Part shown: positions 8,850 to 16,957 of the stretch, in pieces
Layout: each line of letters begins with the position of its first letter
Position numbering within the stretch: position 1 is the first letter of the stretch
DNA from: VRUE01 sp036271315
Lineage (GTDB): Bacteria > Actinomycetota > Thermoleophilia > Solirubrobacterales > 70-9
DNA length: 64,000 nucleotides
Assembly: GCA_036271315.1 (NCBI GenBank)
Contig: DATBAV010000018.1
Location: forward strand, 1-64,000
Direction: 5' to 3'
Program-made: the position numbers and the translations under genes
Notes under the pieces: generated by a model
What the model saw: only the letters and a program-made list of their open reading frames with translations
Told to the model about the DNA's origin: nothing
Database searches by the model: none

Positions 8850-9422
8850 TCAGTCCGACTTGCGGCGCCGGCCCTCGAAGAGCGCCGGGTCATCGACGTC
8901 GACGAAGCGGGCCATCGCGTAGGCGTAGTCGGAGGCGCGGTTGACGAGGTGGATCACCGTCTCGCTCGCCAACTCGCCTTCCTCAGCGAGACCGGAGATG
9001 CGGCGCTCGGCGCGGCGGATCACCGTGCGGGTGACGTCGAGCTGGGCCGAGAGCCGGTTGCCGCCGGGGATGACGAACTGCGGCGGCAACTCGACCTCGC
9101 TCATGTAGCGGTCGATCCGCCGCTCGAGCTCGGCGACCATCTCCTCGGTCGTGCGGCTGATCCCGTCTTCGAGCCGCTCGGCCGCTTCGGGCGCGGTCGC
9201 CAGCTCGGCGCCGGCGATGAAGAGGTCGTCCTGGAGGCGCAGGATGTCGGCGGCGAGCTCGGCCTGGCCGGCGTCGCAGAGGGCGCGGGCTGCGCCGAGC
9301 TGCGAGCAGGCCTCATCCAGCGCGCCATATGCCTCGGTGCGGCCATGGTGCTTGGGGACGCGGCCGCCGTACCAGAGCGAGGTGGTGCCGTCGTCGCCCT
9401 TCTTGGTGTAGATCTTGACCAC
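8850..9422 (-). CDS. cob(I)yrinic acid a,c-diamide adenosyltransferase, PduO type
   Basis: 190 residues from a GTG start. The N-terminal KIYTKKGDDGTTSL is the PduO/MMAB ATP-binding motif. Later features are DEACSQLGAAR, PPQFVIPGGN and the cobalamin-side RTVIRRAERR motif, ending with VNRASDYAYAMAR. It transfers the adenosyl group from ATP to cob(I)alamin to make adenosylcobalamin. Neighbours give no direct B12 link, so the consumer enzyme (for example methylmalonyl-CoA mutase for the fatty-acid genes) lies elsewhere. Confidence 0.93.
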   Translation of the reverse strand: MVKIYTKKGDDGTTSLWYGGRVPKHHGRTEAYGALDEACSQLGAARALCDAGQAELAADILRLQDDLFIAGAELATAPEAAERLEDGISRTTEEMVAELERRIDRYMSEVELPPQFVIPGGNRLSAQLDVTRTVIRRAERRISGLAEEGELASETVIHLVNRASDYAYAMARFVDVDDPALFEGRRRKSD

Positions 9423-9456
9423 GGAGCGATCCTACGCCGCGCGGTCCCCGTAAGCC

Positions 9457-10737
9457 TCAGGCCAGCGGGTTGAAGACCAGTCCGGTCAGCACCTTGGGGT
9501 AGAAGTAGGTCGACTTGGGCGGCATGTTGGCATCGCTTTCGCAGATTTCCTTGGTCTGCTGGACCGGGATCGGGCGCAGGATGAAGGCGACGTCGTAGGT
9601 GCCGGCCTCGATCAGGCGCAGCGAGTCCTCGACGCTCTTGGCGTAGCCGATGCCGCGCTTGGCGAGGATGTCGTCTTCGCTGAGGCCGGCCAGGCCCTTC
9701 AGCACCAGGGTCTCGAGGATCGCCGCATCGAGGCGGCGGTAGGCCTCCGGCTCGCCCTCGAGCAGGCGGTCGAGCTCGGTGGTGTCCTTGAGGCGCAGGC
9801 GGAAGGCTTTCTTATGGTGGGAGTCGTAGAGACCGAAGACGCCGACGCCGTCCTCGCCGAGCGGGTCGACGCGGTCGGTCTCGACCTCCTCGATCTCGAA
9901 GAGCTCGCGCAGGCCCTCGCCGAGGCGGCGCTGGCGCTCGGGATCGTCGGCGAAGCCGGAGAGTAGGCGGTGGGTGGGATAGACCGAGAGGCCGGGATCG
10001 TCGAGCCCGGTCAGCGCCATCAGCGTGTAGTTGTGATCGCCCTCGCCGCCGATCTCGTCGCGGTAGGCAATCGCGGTCTCGTAGCGATGGTGGCCGTCGG
10101 CAATCAGCAGCTGCGCGTCGGCGAGCAGGGCGGGGATATCTTCGTTCAGCTGGGGCAGGCGCCAGACCCGGGTGACCGTGCCGGCGGCGTCGGTCGCTTC
10201 GCCCCACGGCTCTTCGACCGAGGTCTCCTTGGAGACGAGGGGCCAAGGGTCGATCGTGCTCAGCGAGAAGATCGGCGAGAGGTTGCAGCGCGTCGCCCGC
10301 ATCAGTTCGAGCCGGTCCTGCTTGGGGCCGGGCAGGGTGCGCTCGTGGGGCAGGATCGTGCCAGTGTCGAAGTCCTCGACCCGGACGCGGGCGAGGATGC
10401 CGTGGCGGATGTGCGAGCCGCCGTCGGGCCCGGTGTATTCCTGCTCCATCGCCCAGATCGCCGGCTCCGTGTCCTTGACCAGTGCCCCGGCCCGCAGCCA
10501 GGCCACGATCGAGTCGGCCGCGGCGGCGTAGGGATCGCCCTGGCCCTCGGCCTGGGGACCGGTCTCGCCGTAGGGCTTGGGCAGGTCGATCGCGACCGCG
10601 TTGTAGGGCGACTGCGCCAATAGCTCCTGCCGCGTCGCCGCGTCGATTACGTCGTAGGGCGGTGCGACCACGTCCAGCAGCGACCCGACCGCGTCGAGGT
10701 CGTAGTGCAGGGCGTTGAGGGGTCGCACATCCGCCAT
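9457..10737 (-). CDS. DUF1015-family protein
   Basis: 426 residues from the ATG at 10737. The open frame runs much further upstream but there it is the antisense of tRNA-Pro, so the inner ATG is correct (MADVRPLNALHYD). The family signature VVAPPYDVIDA and the core IADGHHRYETAIAYRDE are clear, along with HRLL. DUF1015 proteins are widespread and uncharacterised biochemically; the IADGHHRYE motif suggests a kinase-like or hydrolase active site but this is not established. Function cannot be assigned. Confidence 0.88.
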   Translation of the reverse strand: MADVRPLNALHYDLDAVGSLLDVVAPPYDVIDAATRQELLAQSPYNAVAIDLPKPYGETGPQAEGQGDPYAAAADSIVAWLRAGALVKDTEPAIWAMEQEYTGPDGGSHIRHGILARVRVEDFDTGTILPHERTLPGPKQDRLELMRATRCNLSPIFSLSTIDPWPLVSKETSVEEPWGEATDAAGTVTRVWRLPQLNEDIPALLADAQLLIADGHHRYETAIAYRDEIGGEGDHNYTLMALTGLDDPGLSVYPTHRLLSGFADDPERQRRLGEGLRELFEIEEVETDRVDPLGEDGVGVFGLYDSHHKKAFRLRLKDTTELDRLLEGEPEAYRRLDAAILETLVLKGLAGLSEDDILAKRGIGYAKSVEDSLRLIEAGTYDVAFILRPIPVQQTKEICESDANMPPKSTYFYPKVLTGLVFNPLA

Positions 10738-10787
10738 CTCGCCAAACCTAGCGCCTGCTCGGAGCCGTCGCTCTAGACTGGGCGCTT

Positions 10788-10861
10788 CGGGGCGTGGCGC
10801 AGCCTGGTAGCGCGCCGCCTTTGGGTGGCGGAGGTCCCCGGTTCGAATCCGGGCGCCCCGA
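10788..10861 (+). tRNA. tRNA-Pro (TGG)
   Basis: Full cloverleaf: acceptor CGGGGCG (10788-10794) pairs with CGCCCCG (10854-10860), D stem GCGC/GCGC, anticodon stem CCGCC/GGCGG around TTTGGGT (anticodon TGG at 10822-10824), T stem CCCGG/CCGGG around TTCGAAT. Discriminator A10861; CCA is not encoded. A TAGACT -10 box lies at 10774-10779. Confidence 0.96.
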
Positions 10862-10986
10862 TATTTCAGCGGCCCGCTGGTGGTTGACGACGGCGAGGCC
10901 AAGCTGAGAGGGGCTGATTCCCGCGCACGACTAGACGAAGTGTGCACAGTTTCTTCACAATAATCAGGACTAATCATCTTTAATTC

Positions 10987-11006
10987 CCTCCTTAATCCAA
11001 AGGAGG
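10987..11006 (+). promoter_or_regulatory. hairpin that pairs with the ribosome-binding site
   Basis: CCTCCTT (10987-10993) is the exact complement of AAGGAGG (11000-11006), separated by six bases. AAGGAGG is a near-perfect Shine-Dalgarno sequence five bases before the ATG at 11012. In the mRNA the stem would hide the whole ribosome-binding site, suggesting translational control (thermometer-like, protein-relieved or riboswitch-like). Confidence 0.6.
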
Positions 11007-11011
11007 CTTTC

Positions 11012-11761
11012 ATGAGAATCCAGGTCGCAATCGTCAACGAGTCAACCGTCTGCACCGATGGGGAAGTTGCCGAAATAGTCAAAGCTCTTCAACAGCAGGT
11101 CGATCGGGACTTCCGGCCAACCTGGGGCATCGCCGCGGCTCTGGTTGCTGTTCCCAAAGGCCAGGCGCCCGCCGCCGATGCATGGGTGCTCGGCGTCTTT
11201 GACGATTCCGACCAAGCGGGAGCCCTCGGCTATCACGACCTGACGCCGCAGCTTCATCCGGTCGGCAAGGTCTTCGCCGCGACCGACAAAAAATATGACG
11301 CCGCGGTTTCCGTCACCTGCTCTCACGAGCTGCTCGAGATGTTGGGTGATCCCTACGTCAACACCTCCGCGCTGGATCCGAAAACCGGTCGCCTCTATGC
11401 CTACGAGAGCTCGGATGCGGTTGAGGCCGATGAGCTGGGCTACGAAATCGACGGAGTTCTCGTCTCCGACTTTGTACTGCCTCAGTACTTCGACCCACAG
11501 CACGCGGGAAAGGGGCAGTCGCTCAGCTTCAAAAGCAACGTCACCGAGCCGTTCTCGCTGGCGAAAGGCGGCTACATGTCCTACATCGACTTGGGTGACC
11601 TAGAAAAAGGATGGCAGCAGGAAACAGCCGAGGGCGAGCCGGAAAGCGGTCGTGAGCCCGGCCAGCGTCCGATCGAAATCCTGTCTGGCTCGCGCCGTCA
11701 TCGCCGGATCAAGGCATCTTTTGGCCAGCTCTTAGTGAGCGACTTCCCGATCGCGGAGTAG
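11012..11761 (+). CDS. uncharacterised protein with HExxE-type putative metal motif
   Basis: 249 residues, no signal peptide. The central stretch VTCSHELLEMLGDPY puts His105, Glu106, Glu109 and Asp113 in an S-H-E-x-x-E-x-x-x-D-P arrangement, which recurs in some poorly described putative metallopeptidases. A second conserved-looking block, ELGYEIDGVLVSDFVLPQYF, follows. The last 50 residues are polar and Arg/Glu-rich. Enzymatic activity is inference. It has a strong but potentially sequestered ribosome-binding site and lower GC upstream than its neighbours. Confidence 0.65.
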   Translation: MRIQVAIVNESTVCTDGEVAEIVKALQQQVDRDFRPTWGIAAALVAVPKGQAPAADAWVLGVFDDSDQAGALGYHDLTPQLHPVGKVFAATDKKYDAAVSVTCSHELLEMLGDPYVNTSALDPKTGRLYAYESSDAVEADELGYEIDGVLVSDFVLPQYFDPQHAGKGQSLSFKSNVTEPFSLAKGGYMSYIDLGDLEKGWQQETAEGEPESGREPGQRPIEILSGSRRHRRIKASFGQLLVSDFPIAE

Positions 11762-11794
11762 CGTCGGCTTTCACGGGTCGACGGCCCGACCATA

Positions 11795-11831
11795 GTTATG
11801 TCCCCTGGACGGATTTCGCTCAGGGGATAAC
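11795..11831. repeat. inverted repeat between two hypothetical genes
   Basis: GTTATGTCCCCTG (11795-11807) pairs with CAGGGGATAAC (11821-11831) if two bases (GT) bulge. It sits 34 bases after the stop of the preceding gene and 24 before the next start. It may act as a weak terminator or as a control element of the following DUF6812-like gene; there is no T-run. Confidence 0.4.
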
Positions 11832-11854
11832 AGGAACGTGCCGATAGTGGCGAT

Positions 11855-12163
11855 GTGAATCGTCCTGAAATCGGTCAGAAAGACCGGCGGGTCGAACGGG
11901 TCCTGTTCGAAACCGATCGGCAGCGGATCGTTGGTGACGTGACGCTGCCGCCAGAGGGCTACCAGAGCCGTTTCTCGGACTCGCTCAACCGTCCCGATGT
12001 CACCTTCATCCCGGTCGTCAACGCGGAGATCTCATCGTTGATGGGAGGCGATGTCGAGCGCCGGCCGTTCGTCGTCGTCTGCAAGACCCACGTGCGCATC
12101 GCCTATCCGCTCGATGCGAGCGGTGGGCCGGTGGGACCCGAATCGCCGCAACCGATTATCTAG
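11855..12163 (+). CDS. small DUF6812-like protein
   Basis: 102 residues from a GTG start. The pattern VLFETDRQRIVGDVTLPPEG followed by RFSDSLNR and FIPVVNAEI is that of a short actinobacterial family I recognise as DUF6812-like; the family has no known role. Mostly beta-strand in appearance, soluble. Its TAG stop overlaps the stop of the converging membrane-protein gene within a CTAG. Confidence 0.65.
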   Translation: MNRPEIGQKDRRVERVLFETDRQRIVGDVTLPPEGYQSRFSDSLNRPDVTFIPVVNAEISSLMGGDVERRPFVVVCKTHVRIAYPLDASGGPVGPESPQPII

Positions 12164-12363
12164 GCGCGTGCGCGCCGCTCGCGACTGCCGCGAGCGTAGG
12201 AGCCGAGGTCGAAGACGAAGGCGAGGATGACGATGAACCACTCGAAGCCGTTGACGCCGTTGGAGCCGGTGCTCCACATCACTGCGTAGGCGAGCGTCGT
12301 CCAGGGCAGTAGGAAGAAGCCGAGGAAGGGGACGAACCAGCTGTCGAAGGAGCGGCTGAGCAT
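12160..12363 (-). CDS. small membrane protein, start uncertain (possibly frameshifted N-terminus)
   Basis: 67 residues from the only in-frame ATG (12363), containing two hydrophobic spans (WFVPFLGFFLLPWTTLAYAV and FEWFIVILAFVFDLG). The in-frame DNA upstream to the stop at 12448-12450 also reads like protein: a further span GCFVVLFALISPRLALFALW directly joined to the ATG-initiated part. That extension has no ATG, GTG or TTG. Adding one base within the GGGC at its beginning would place a TTG in frame, so a one-base deletion or a non-standard start is possible. Function unknown. Confidence 0.55.
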   Translation of the reverse strand: MLSRSFDSWFVPFLGFFLLPWTTLAYAVMWSTGSNGVNGFEWFIVILAFVFDLGSYARGSRERRARA

Positions 12364-12476
12364 GTCGCTGAAGAGCCAGAGCGCGAACAGCGCCAGGCGG
12401 GGCGAGATCAGGGCGAAGAGGACGACGAAGCAGCCGATGCGCCCAAGCTAACCGCTCAGGCGCATCGGTGCATCTC

Positions 12477-12505
12477 GACGCCTCTAAGAGGCGTCAGCCT
12501 TTTTT
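12477..12505 (+). terminator. hairpin with T-run
   Basis: GACGCCTC (12477-12484) and GAGGCGTC (12488-12495) form an 8-bp stem with a three-base loop, followed by AGCC and six Ts (12500-12505) on the plus strand. It overlaps the 3' end of the minus-strand TIG/PASTA gene, for which the same stem lies immediately after the stop but without a U-run. Orientation therefore favours stopping plus-strand read-through. Confidence 0.55.
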
Positions 12506-13513
12506 GGCTGGCTTCGCTTTCGGCGCCTTGGAGCGCAGGGTTACCTTGATCGCGCTGCCGGGTGCAAGCAGCGTGCCAGGCTTCGCGCTCTGCTTGACGA
12601 CCCTGGCCTTTTTCGCTGGGCCCTTGCCCTTGCGAGTCACTTTGCCCAGGGCGCAATTTCCTGCTTTTAGGCTTGCTCTTGCGGCTTTCAGTCTCTTGCC
12701 GCCGAGCTTCGGGACGGTGCAAGCTTCGTACTTGAACTTATCGGCTGGACCCGAAGCTGTTGTGCCCCCCGCCGTCGTAACCGAAATATCGACTTCGCCC
12801 GGGGCGGCCGCTTTCGGAGCGATTGCTGTGATCTTGGATGTCGAGTCGACCGTAAAACTGGCTGATGGGGAATCGCCGAACTTGACGGCGCTAACGCTTT
12901 CAAAGTCGCTCCCAACGATCGTGACGGCCGTACCCCCCGTGACGGAACCCGTGGCAGGAGCGATGGCCGCAAGCGATGGCGTTGGTTGCACTTCTGCATT
13001 GAAGGCGGCTATCTCTCCAGGGAGTTTGGCCGGCGCAGGTGAGGTTGTGCCTTCGGTCAGTGCTGGCTCCCAGTAATAGCTTTCAAATCCAGGGTCTACC
13101 GCGAAGCCGACCGAGCTGGTGTTGGGACCGTGGGCCTCCAGACCTATGGCTTCTCCGGCCTGGATCGGTAGCGAGGCCGAGAAGGTCTGGAGTCCCGTGC
13201 TCGTAGGGGTGGCGGGGCCGCTGGTGCCGGTAGCGATGAAGTCGGAACCGCTTGGACGCAGGATCCGCAGGTAGAACGGGCCGCCTTCGGCCATGACCAC
13301 GTGCCAGCGGATGATCTTTCCGGTTACCGGAGAAGTCAGGCGAGCGCCGGGCTCCGTGTCGACGACATTGGTCAGTGTGATCGGCTTGTCGTCGAAGCCC
13401 CCGGATGTGAAGGTGGCCGTCAACGGGCTGCCGACCGTCACTACGGCGTTGGCGTTGGCGACTCCAAGGGCGAGGGTTGCGAGGATGGTGGCTAGAACCG
13501 CAAATTTTTTCAT
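12494..13513 (-). CDS. secreted protein with TIG (IPT) and PASTA domains
   Basis: 339 residues. Signal peptide about 1-23 (MKKFAVLATILATLALGVAN, cleavage near ANA). An N-terminal beta-rich region is followed by a TIG/IPT domain near 168-254 (LAAIAPATGSVTGGTAVTIV) and a C-terminal PASTA-like domain (CTVPKLGGKRLKAARASLKA, then residues up to KVTLRS). A Lys-rich tail ends it. PASTA domains bind muropeptides in kinases, but here there is no kinase, so it is likely an exported cell-wall or matrix protein. It is a family type common in Solirubrobacterales. Role unknown. Confidence 0.82.
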   Translation of the reverse strand: MKKFAVLATILATLALGVANANAVVTVGSPLTATFTSGGFDDKPITLTNVVDTEPGARLTSPVTGKIIRWHVVMAEGGPFYLRILRPSGSDFIATGTSGPATPTSTGLQTFSASLPIQAGEAIGLEAHGPNTSSVGFAVDPGFESYYWEPALTEGTTSPAPAKLPGEIAAFNAEVQPTPSLAAIAPATGSVTGGTAVTIVGSDFESVSAVKFGDSPSASFTVDSTSKITAIAPKAAAPGEVDISVTTAGGTTASGPADKFKYEACTVPKLGGKRLKAARASLKAGNCALGKVTRKGKGPAKKARVVKQSAKPGTLLAPGSAIKVTLRSKAPKAKPAKKG

Positions 13514-13624
13514 TGGCCAAATCTATTCGGCGGCCCGGAAGCGTCTCGGAGGCGTGTCGGCTCACGACGTCACAGAACGGCAAGAACTGGGCGCTAAGGT
13601 CGGTAGCGACGAAAAGGAGACGCG

Positions 13625-14302
13625 ATGAACCGACTTGGCAAGCTGATGACGATGCTGAATCCCGAGAAGACGCAGATGCCGGCGGCCGAGGACGCGCTGC
13701 CAGGGCGCAGCGAGCCCGCCTTCGACATTCCCGAGCGCCACGCGGTGCTGGATACGCCGCTGCGGCCGCCCTTCCCGGACGGGACCGAGGTCGCCTACTT
13801 CGCCCTCGGCTGCTTCTGGGGTGCGGAGCGGCTCTTCTGGGGGATCGACGGGGTCTACACGACCGCGGTCGGCTACATGAACGGGACCACGCCGAACCCG
13901 ACCTACGACGAGGTCTGCAGCGGCAAGACCGGCCACGCCGAGGCGGTGCTGGTCGCCTTCGACCCGGCCAAGGTCTCCTATGCCGACCTGCTCAAGGTCT
14001 TCTTCGAGGAGCACGACCCGACCCAGGGGATGCGCCAGGGCAATGACGTCGGTACCCAGTACCGCTCCGGGATCTACTTCGCCAACGATGCCCAGAAGGC
14101 GACGGCGGAAATGGCGCTGCGGACCTACGACGAGGACCTGCGCGCCGCCGGCCACGAGCCGGTGACGACCGAGGTCGAGCCGGCCGGGCCCTTCTATTAC
14201 GCCGAGGACTATCACCAGCAGTACCTGCACAAGGTGCCCAACGGCTACTGCGGCCTCGCGGGCACGGGGGTCTCCTGCCGCATTCCCGCCGCGGCGTCCT
14301 AG
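13625..14302 (+). CDS. msrA: peptide-methionine (S)-S-oxide reductase MsrA
   Basis: 225 residues. Catalytic Cys63 in the GCFWGAE motif (ALGCFWGAERLFW), then GYMNGTTPNPTYDEVCSGKTGHAE, QGNDVGTQYRSGIY and the YYAEDYHQQYL signature. It reduces methionine-S-sulfoxide in proteins. An N-terminal extension of about 50 residues precedes the catalytic core, longer than in Escherichia coli-type MsrA. AAAAGGAG (13613-13620) precedes the ATG by four bases. Monocistronic in appearance. Confidence 0.95.
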   Translation: MNRLGKLMTMLNPEKTQMPAAEDALPGRSEPAFDIPERHAVLDTPLRPPFPDGTEVAYFALGCFWGAERLFWGIDGVYTTAVGYMNGTTPNPTYDEVCSGKTGHAEAVLVAFDPAKVSYADLLKVFFEEHDPTQGMRQGNDVGTQYRSGIYFANDAQKATAEMALRTYDEDLRAAGHEPVTTEVEPAGPFYYAEDYHQQYLHKVPNGYCGLAGTGVSCRIPAAAS

Positions 14303-14342
14303 CGCGCCGCCCGCCCGGCGCGGCGAATAGCATCCCGCGCCG

Positions 14343-16499
14343 GTGACCCCCTCCTTCGGCTCTTACATCGGCGGCTGTTTTGCCGTCATCGGCATCGTCA
14401 GCGCGCTCGGCCTCGGTGGCTACTGGCTGCGGCGCTGGATCGTGCCGGAATTCTCCGGCGCCCTGGCGCGGCTCGCCGACGCCACGATCGGGACGGGTCT
14501 GCTGGTGCTCACGCTGGAGCTGCTCGGCTCGCTGAGCATCCTGCGCACGGGCTGGATCGTGATCGTCTGCATCGGCGTCGGCCTCGGGGCGGCGTGGCTT
14601 GGTTGGTCCAGAGCGCCGGAGGACAACCGCGAAATCGCCGCCCCGCAGGTGCAGAAAGTCGCCCTGATAATCGCGCTCGCGGTCGCCTCCTTCACCGTCG
14701 CCGAGTGGACCTTCCCTTCGCAGCTCAGCCTCGACCAGGGCATGTTCGGCGGCGACACCACCTGGTACCACATGCCCTTCGCGGCGCGGTTCGCCCAGGA
14801 ACACTCGATCGTCCACCTGCAGTTCACCGACCCACTGCGGCTCGCCGCCTGGTTCTACCCGCAGAGCTCCGAGCTGATCCACGGCAGCGCGATCGTGCTC
14901 TTCAAGAGCGACTGGCTCTCGCCGCTGATCAACCTCTTCTGGCTGGCGATCGCGCTGCTCGCCGCCTTCTGCATCGGCCGTCCGTACAAGGTCGGCCCGG
15001 CGACGCTGGTCGCCGGCGCGATCGTGCTCGACGCGGGGGTGATGATCGAAACGCAGCCCGGCGAGGGCCGCAACGACATCATGGGCCTGGCCTTCCTGAT
15101 CGCCTTCGCGGCGTTCCTGATCAATGCCCACCAAAGACGGGCGCCCGAGCAGGGAGCGGTGCAGGACACGCCCGAGCAGGGGGCGCCGCTGCTCGACAAG
15201 GGGCCGCTGGTCATCGCCGGGATTGCCGCTGGGCTCGCGGCCTCGGTCAAGCTCACCTTCCTGATCCCGGTCGTCGCGATTGGTCTCGGCGTGATCATCT
15301 TCAGCGGCCGTGGCCGGCGCCTGACCACGGCCTGGGTGCTCGGCCTCTCGACCTTCGTGGTCGGTGGCTACTGGTACGTGCGGGCGATGATCAAGACCGG
15401 CGGCAACCCGATCCCGACGATCGGCTTCGGGCCGTTGCACCTGCCGCGGCCCAACCAGATGCCGCTCGACCCGCGGCCGCGCTTTGCCGTCGCCCACTAC
15501 CTCACCGAGCCGACGATCTACCGCAGGTGGTTCTTCCCCCAGCTCGACAACGCCTTCGGCCCACTCTGGCCGCTGATCCTGATCATCGCCGTGGCGGCGG
15601 CCGTCTACATCGCCTGGCGCTCGCGCAACATCATCCTGCGGGTGATTGCGGTCGCCGCCCTGCTGACCGCGGCGGTCTATGTGTTCACGCCGCTGACGGC
15701 GGCCGGCCAGGAGGGCTCGCCGACCGGCTTCTTCACCAACACGCGCTACCTGGCCCCCGGCCTGGTCCTGGCCCTGGTGATGCTGCCGATCGCGCGGCCG
15801 CTGCGAGCGCCCAGCCGGCGCGCCTGGCAGACCCTGATCTTCCTCACCGCGGTCTACGCGATCACCGTGCTGACCACGCCGCGCTGGTACCCGGGCTACA
15901 TCGTCGGCACGATCTTCCTCACCCTGGCGCTGGTCTGGGCCCCCGCCGCGCTCACGATGCTGCGCGGGCGCCGCATGATCGGCCCGGCGCTGGCGGTCGT
16001 CGGGGCAAGCGCGGTGGTGCTGCTCGCGGTCGTGCTCGGCCGCGCGCAGGAGGTGCAGTACGTCGATCACCACTACACCGAAACCGATCACTTCCTCCAG
16101 GACGGCGGGCCGAAGCAGGCCTACGCCTTTGCTCGCAAGCAGCACGACAAGCGGATCGGGATCGCCGGCTCGGGTGAGATCTTCTTCGGCCAGTACGGCT
16201 TCTACGGCGCCGACGACAGCAACTACGTCCAGTACATCGGCGTGCCGGGCCCGCGCGGCACCTACCGCCTCGCCACCAGCTGCGCCCAGTTCAAGCGCCG
16301 CATCAACGCCGGCGACTACGACTACCTGATCATCAGCCAGTTCACCCAGGACTCCAACGACGCGCCCTACTGGTACCCGATCTACGCCTGGATCAAGAAC
16401 GACCCGGCGCTGGAAAAGGTGATCGAAGAGCCCGACATCACGCCCGAGCCCGACTGGGTCTTTCGGGTCAAGGGCAAGCTCGACCCGGCCAGCTGCTAA
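14343..16499 (+). CDS. large polytopic membrane protein (glycosyltransferase-39-like)
   Basis: 718 residues from a GTG start with about 12-13 hydrophobic spans. After the first spans comes a periplasmic-type loop with LDQGMFGGDTTWYHMPFAAR, where an acidic pair after helix 1-3 recalls the DE-type motif of GT-C glycosyltransferases (ArnT/PMT/GT39). The C-terminal 130 residues are soluble and aromatic-rich (YGFYGADDSNYVQYIGVPGP). This suggests transfer of a lipid-linked sugar at the outer face of the membrane, but the family assignment is by topology and should be treated as tentative. TAGCAT at 14328-14333 may be its -10 box. Confidence 0.75.
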   Translation: MTPSFGSYIGGCFAVIGIVSALGLGGYWLRRWIVPEFSGALARLADATIGTGLLVLTLELLGSLSILRTGWIVIVCIGVGLGAAWLGWSRAPEDNREIAAPQVQKVALIIALAVASFTVAEWTFPSQLSLDQGMFGGDTTWYHMPFAARFAQEHSIVHLQFTDPLRLAAWFYPQSSELIHGSAIVLFKSDWLSPLINLFWLAIALLAAFCIGRPYKVGPATLVAGAIVLDAGVMIETQPGEGRNDIMGLAFLIAFAAFLINAHQRRAPEQGAVQDTPEQGAPLLDKGPLVIAGIAAGLAASVKLTFLIPVVAIGLGVIIFSGRGRRLTTAWVLGLSTFVVGGYWYVRAMIKTGGNPIPTIGFGPLHLPRPNQMPLDPRPRFAVAHYLTEPTIYRRWFFPQLDNAFGPLWPLILIIAVAAAVYIAWRSRNIILRVIAVAALLTAAVYVFTPLTAAGQEGSPTGFFTNTRYLAPGLVLALVMLPIARPLRAPSRRAWQTLIFLTAVYAITVLTTPRWYPGYIVGTIFLTLALVWAPAALTMLRGRRMIGPALAVVGASAVVLLAVVLGRAQEVQYVDHHYTETDHFLQDGGPKQAYAFARKQHDKRIGIAGSGEIFFGQYGFYGADDSNYVQYIGVPGPRGTYRLATSCAQFKRRINAGDYDYLIISQFTQDSNDAPYWYPIYAWIKNDPALEKVIEEPDITPEPDWVFRVKGKLDPASC

Positions 16500-16948
16500 G
16501 CCGCGCCGCTCTCCATGAAGCGCTTCAGCTTCTCGGGCATGCTGTCGACCAGCTGACCGCGCAGCACGCCGACCAGGGGGCCGCGGATCAGCAGGCCCAG
16601 CGTCCTGCCAAGGTCGACCTCGAGCCAGTAGGTGACGCTGGTCCGCCCCTCGCCGAGGTCCTCGAACTCCCAGCTTCCCTCAACCGACTTGAGGTCGCCG
16701 TCCTGCTGGACCCATGAGATCCGGCTGGGCTCCTCGTAGCTGAAGCGGAGGTCGGAGCCGAGCCGGCGCACCTTGGCGTCGGTCTCCATGTGGACCAGGA
16801 CCTGGCTGTCGCCGTCGCGCTCGCGGCACTCGGCCAGCTTGATCTCCGGTTGCCAGCGGGGCGATCCCTCGACGTCGGCGGCGACCGCGTAGACCGCCTC
16901 GATCGGCGCCTCGATCTCGATGCTCGCTTTGCCGTCGATCTTGCCCAT
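16496..16948 (-). CDS. SRPBCC (START-like) family protein
   Basis: 150 residues. The opening ASIEIEAPIEAVYAVAADVE and SPRWQPEIKLAE followed by alternating strands (FSYEEPSRISWVQQDGDLKS, SVTYWLEVDLG) and a long C-terminal helix give the polyketide-cyclase/START-like fold that binds hydrophobic ligands in a deep cavity. Ligand unknown. It lies nine bases after the alpha/beta hydrolase stop, so the two may share a transcript; its stop overlaps that of the converging membrane-protein gene by four bases. Confidence 0.85.
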   Translation of the reverse strand: MGKIDGKASIEIEAPIEAVYAVAADVEGSPRWQPEIKLAECRERDGDSQVLVHMETDAKVRRLGSDLRFSYEEPSRISWVQQDGDLKSVEGSWEFEDLGEGRTSVTYWLEVDLGRTLGLLIRGPLVGVLRGQLVDSMPEKLKRFMESGAA

Positions 16949-16957
16949 CGGGTCAGC

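Noticed and set aside
9970..10623. 217-codon plus-strand frame opposite the DUF1015 gene
   Set aside because: No motif, Gly/Val/Arg-rich antisense of a well-supported gene.
10738..11082. Long N-terminal extension of the DUF1015 frame
   Set aside because: It runs through the antisense of tRNA-Pro; family homology begins at the ATG at 10737.
13992..16145. 717-codon minus-strand frame opposite the polytopic membrane protein
   Set aside because: Rich in Arg/Gly/Asp/His with no domain; typical complement of a GC-rich membrane-protein gene.
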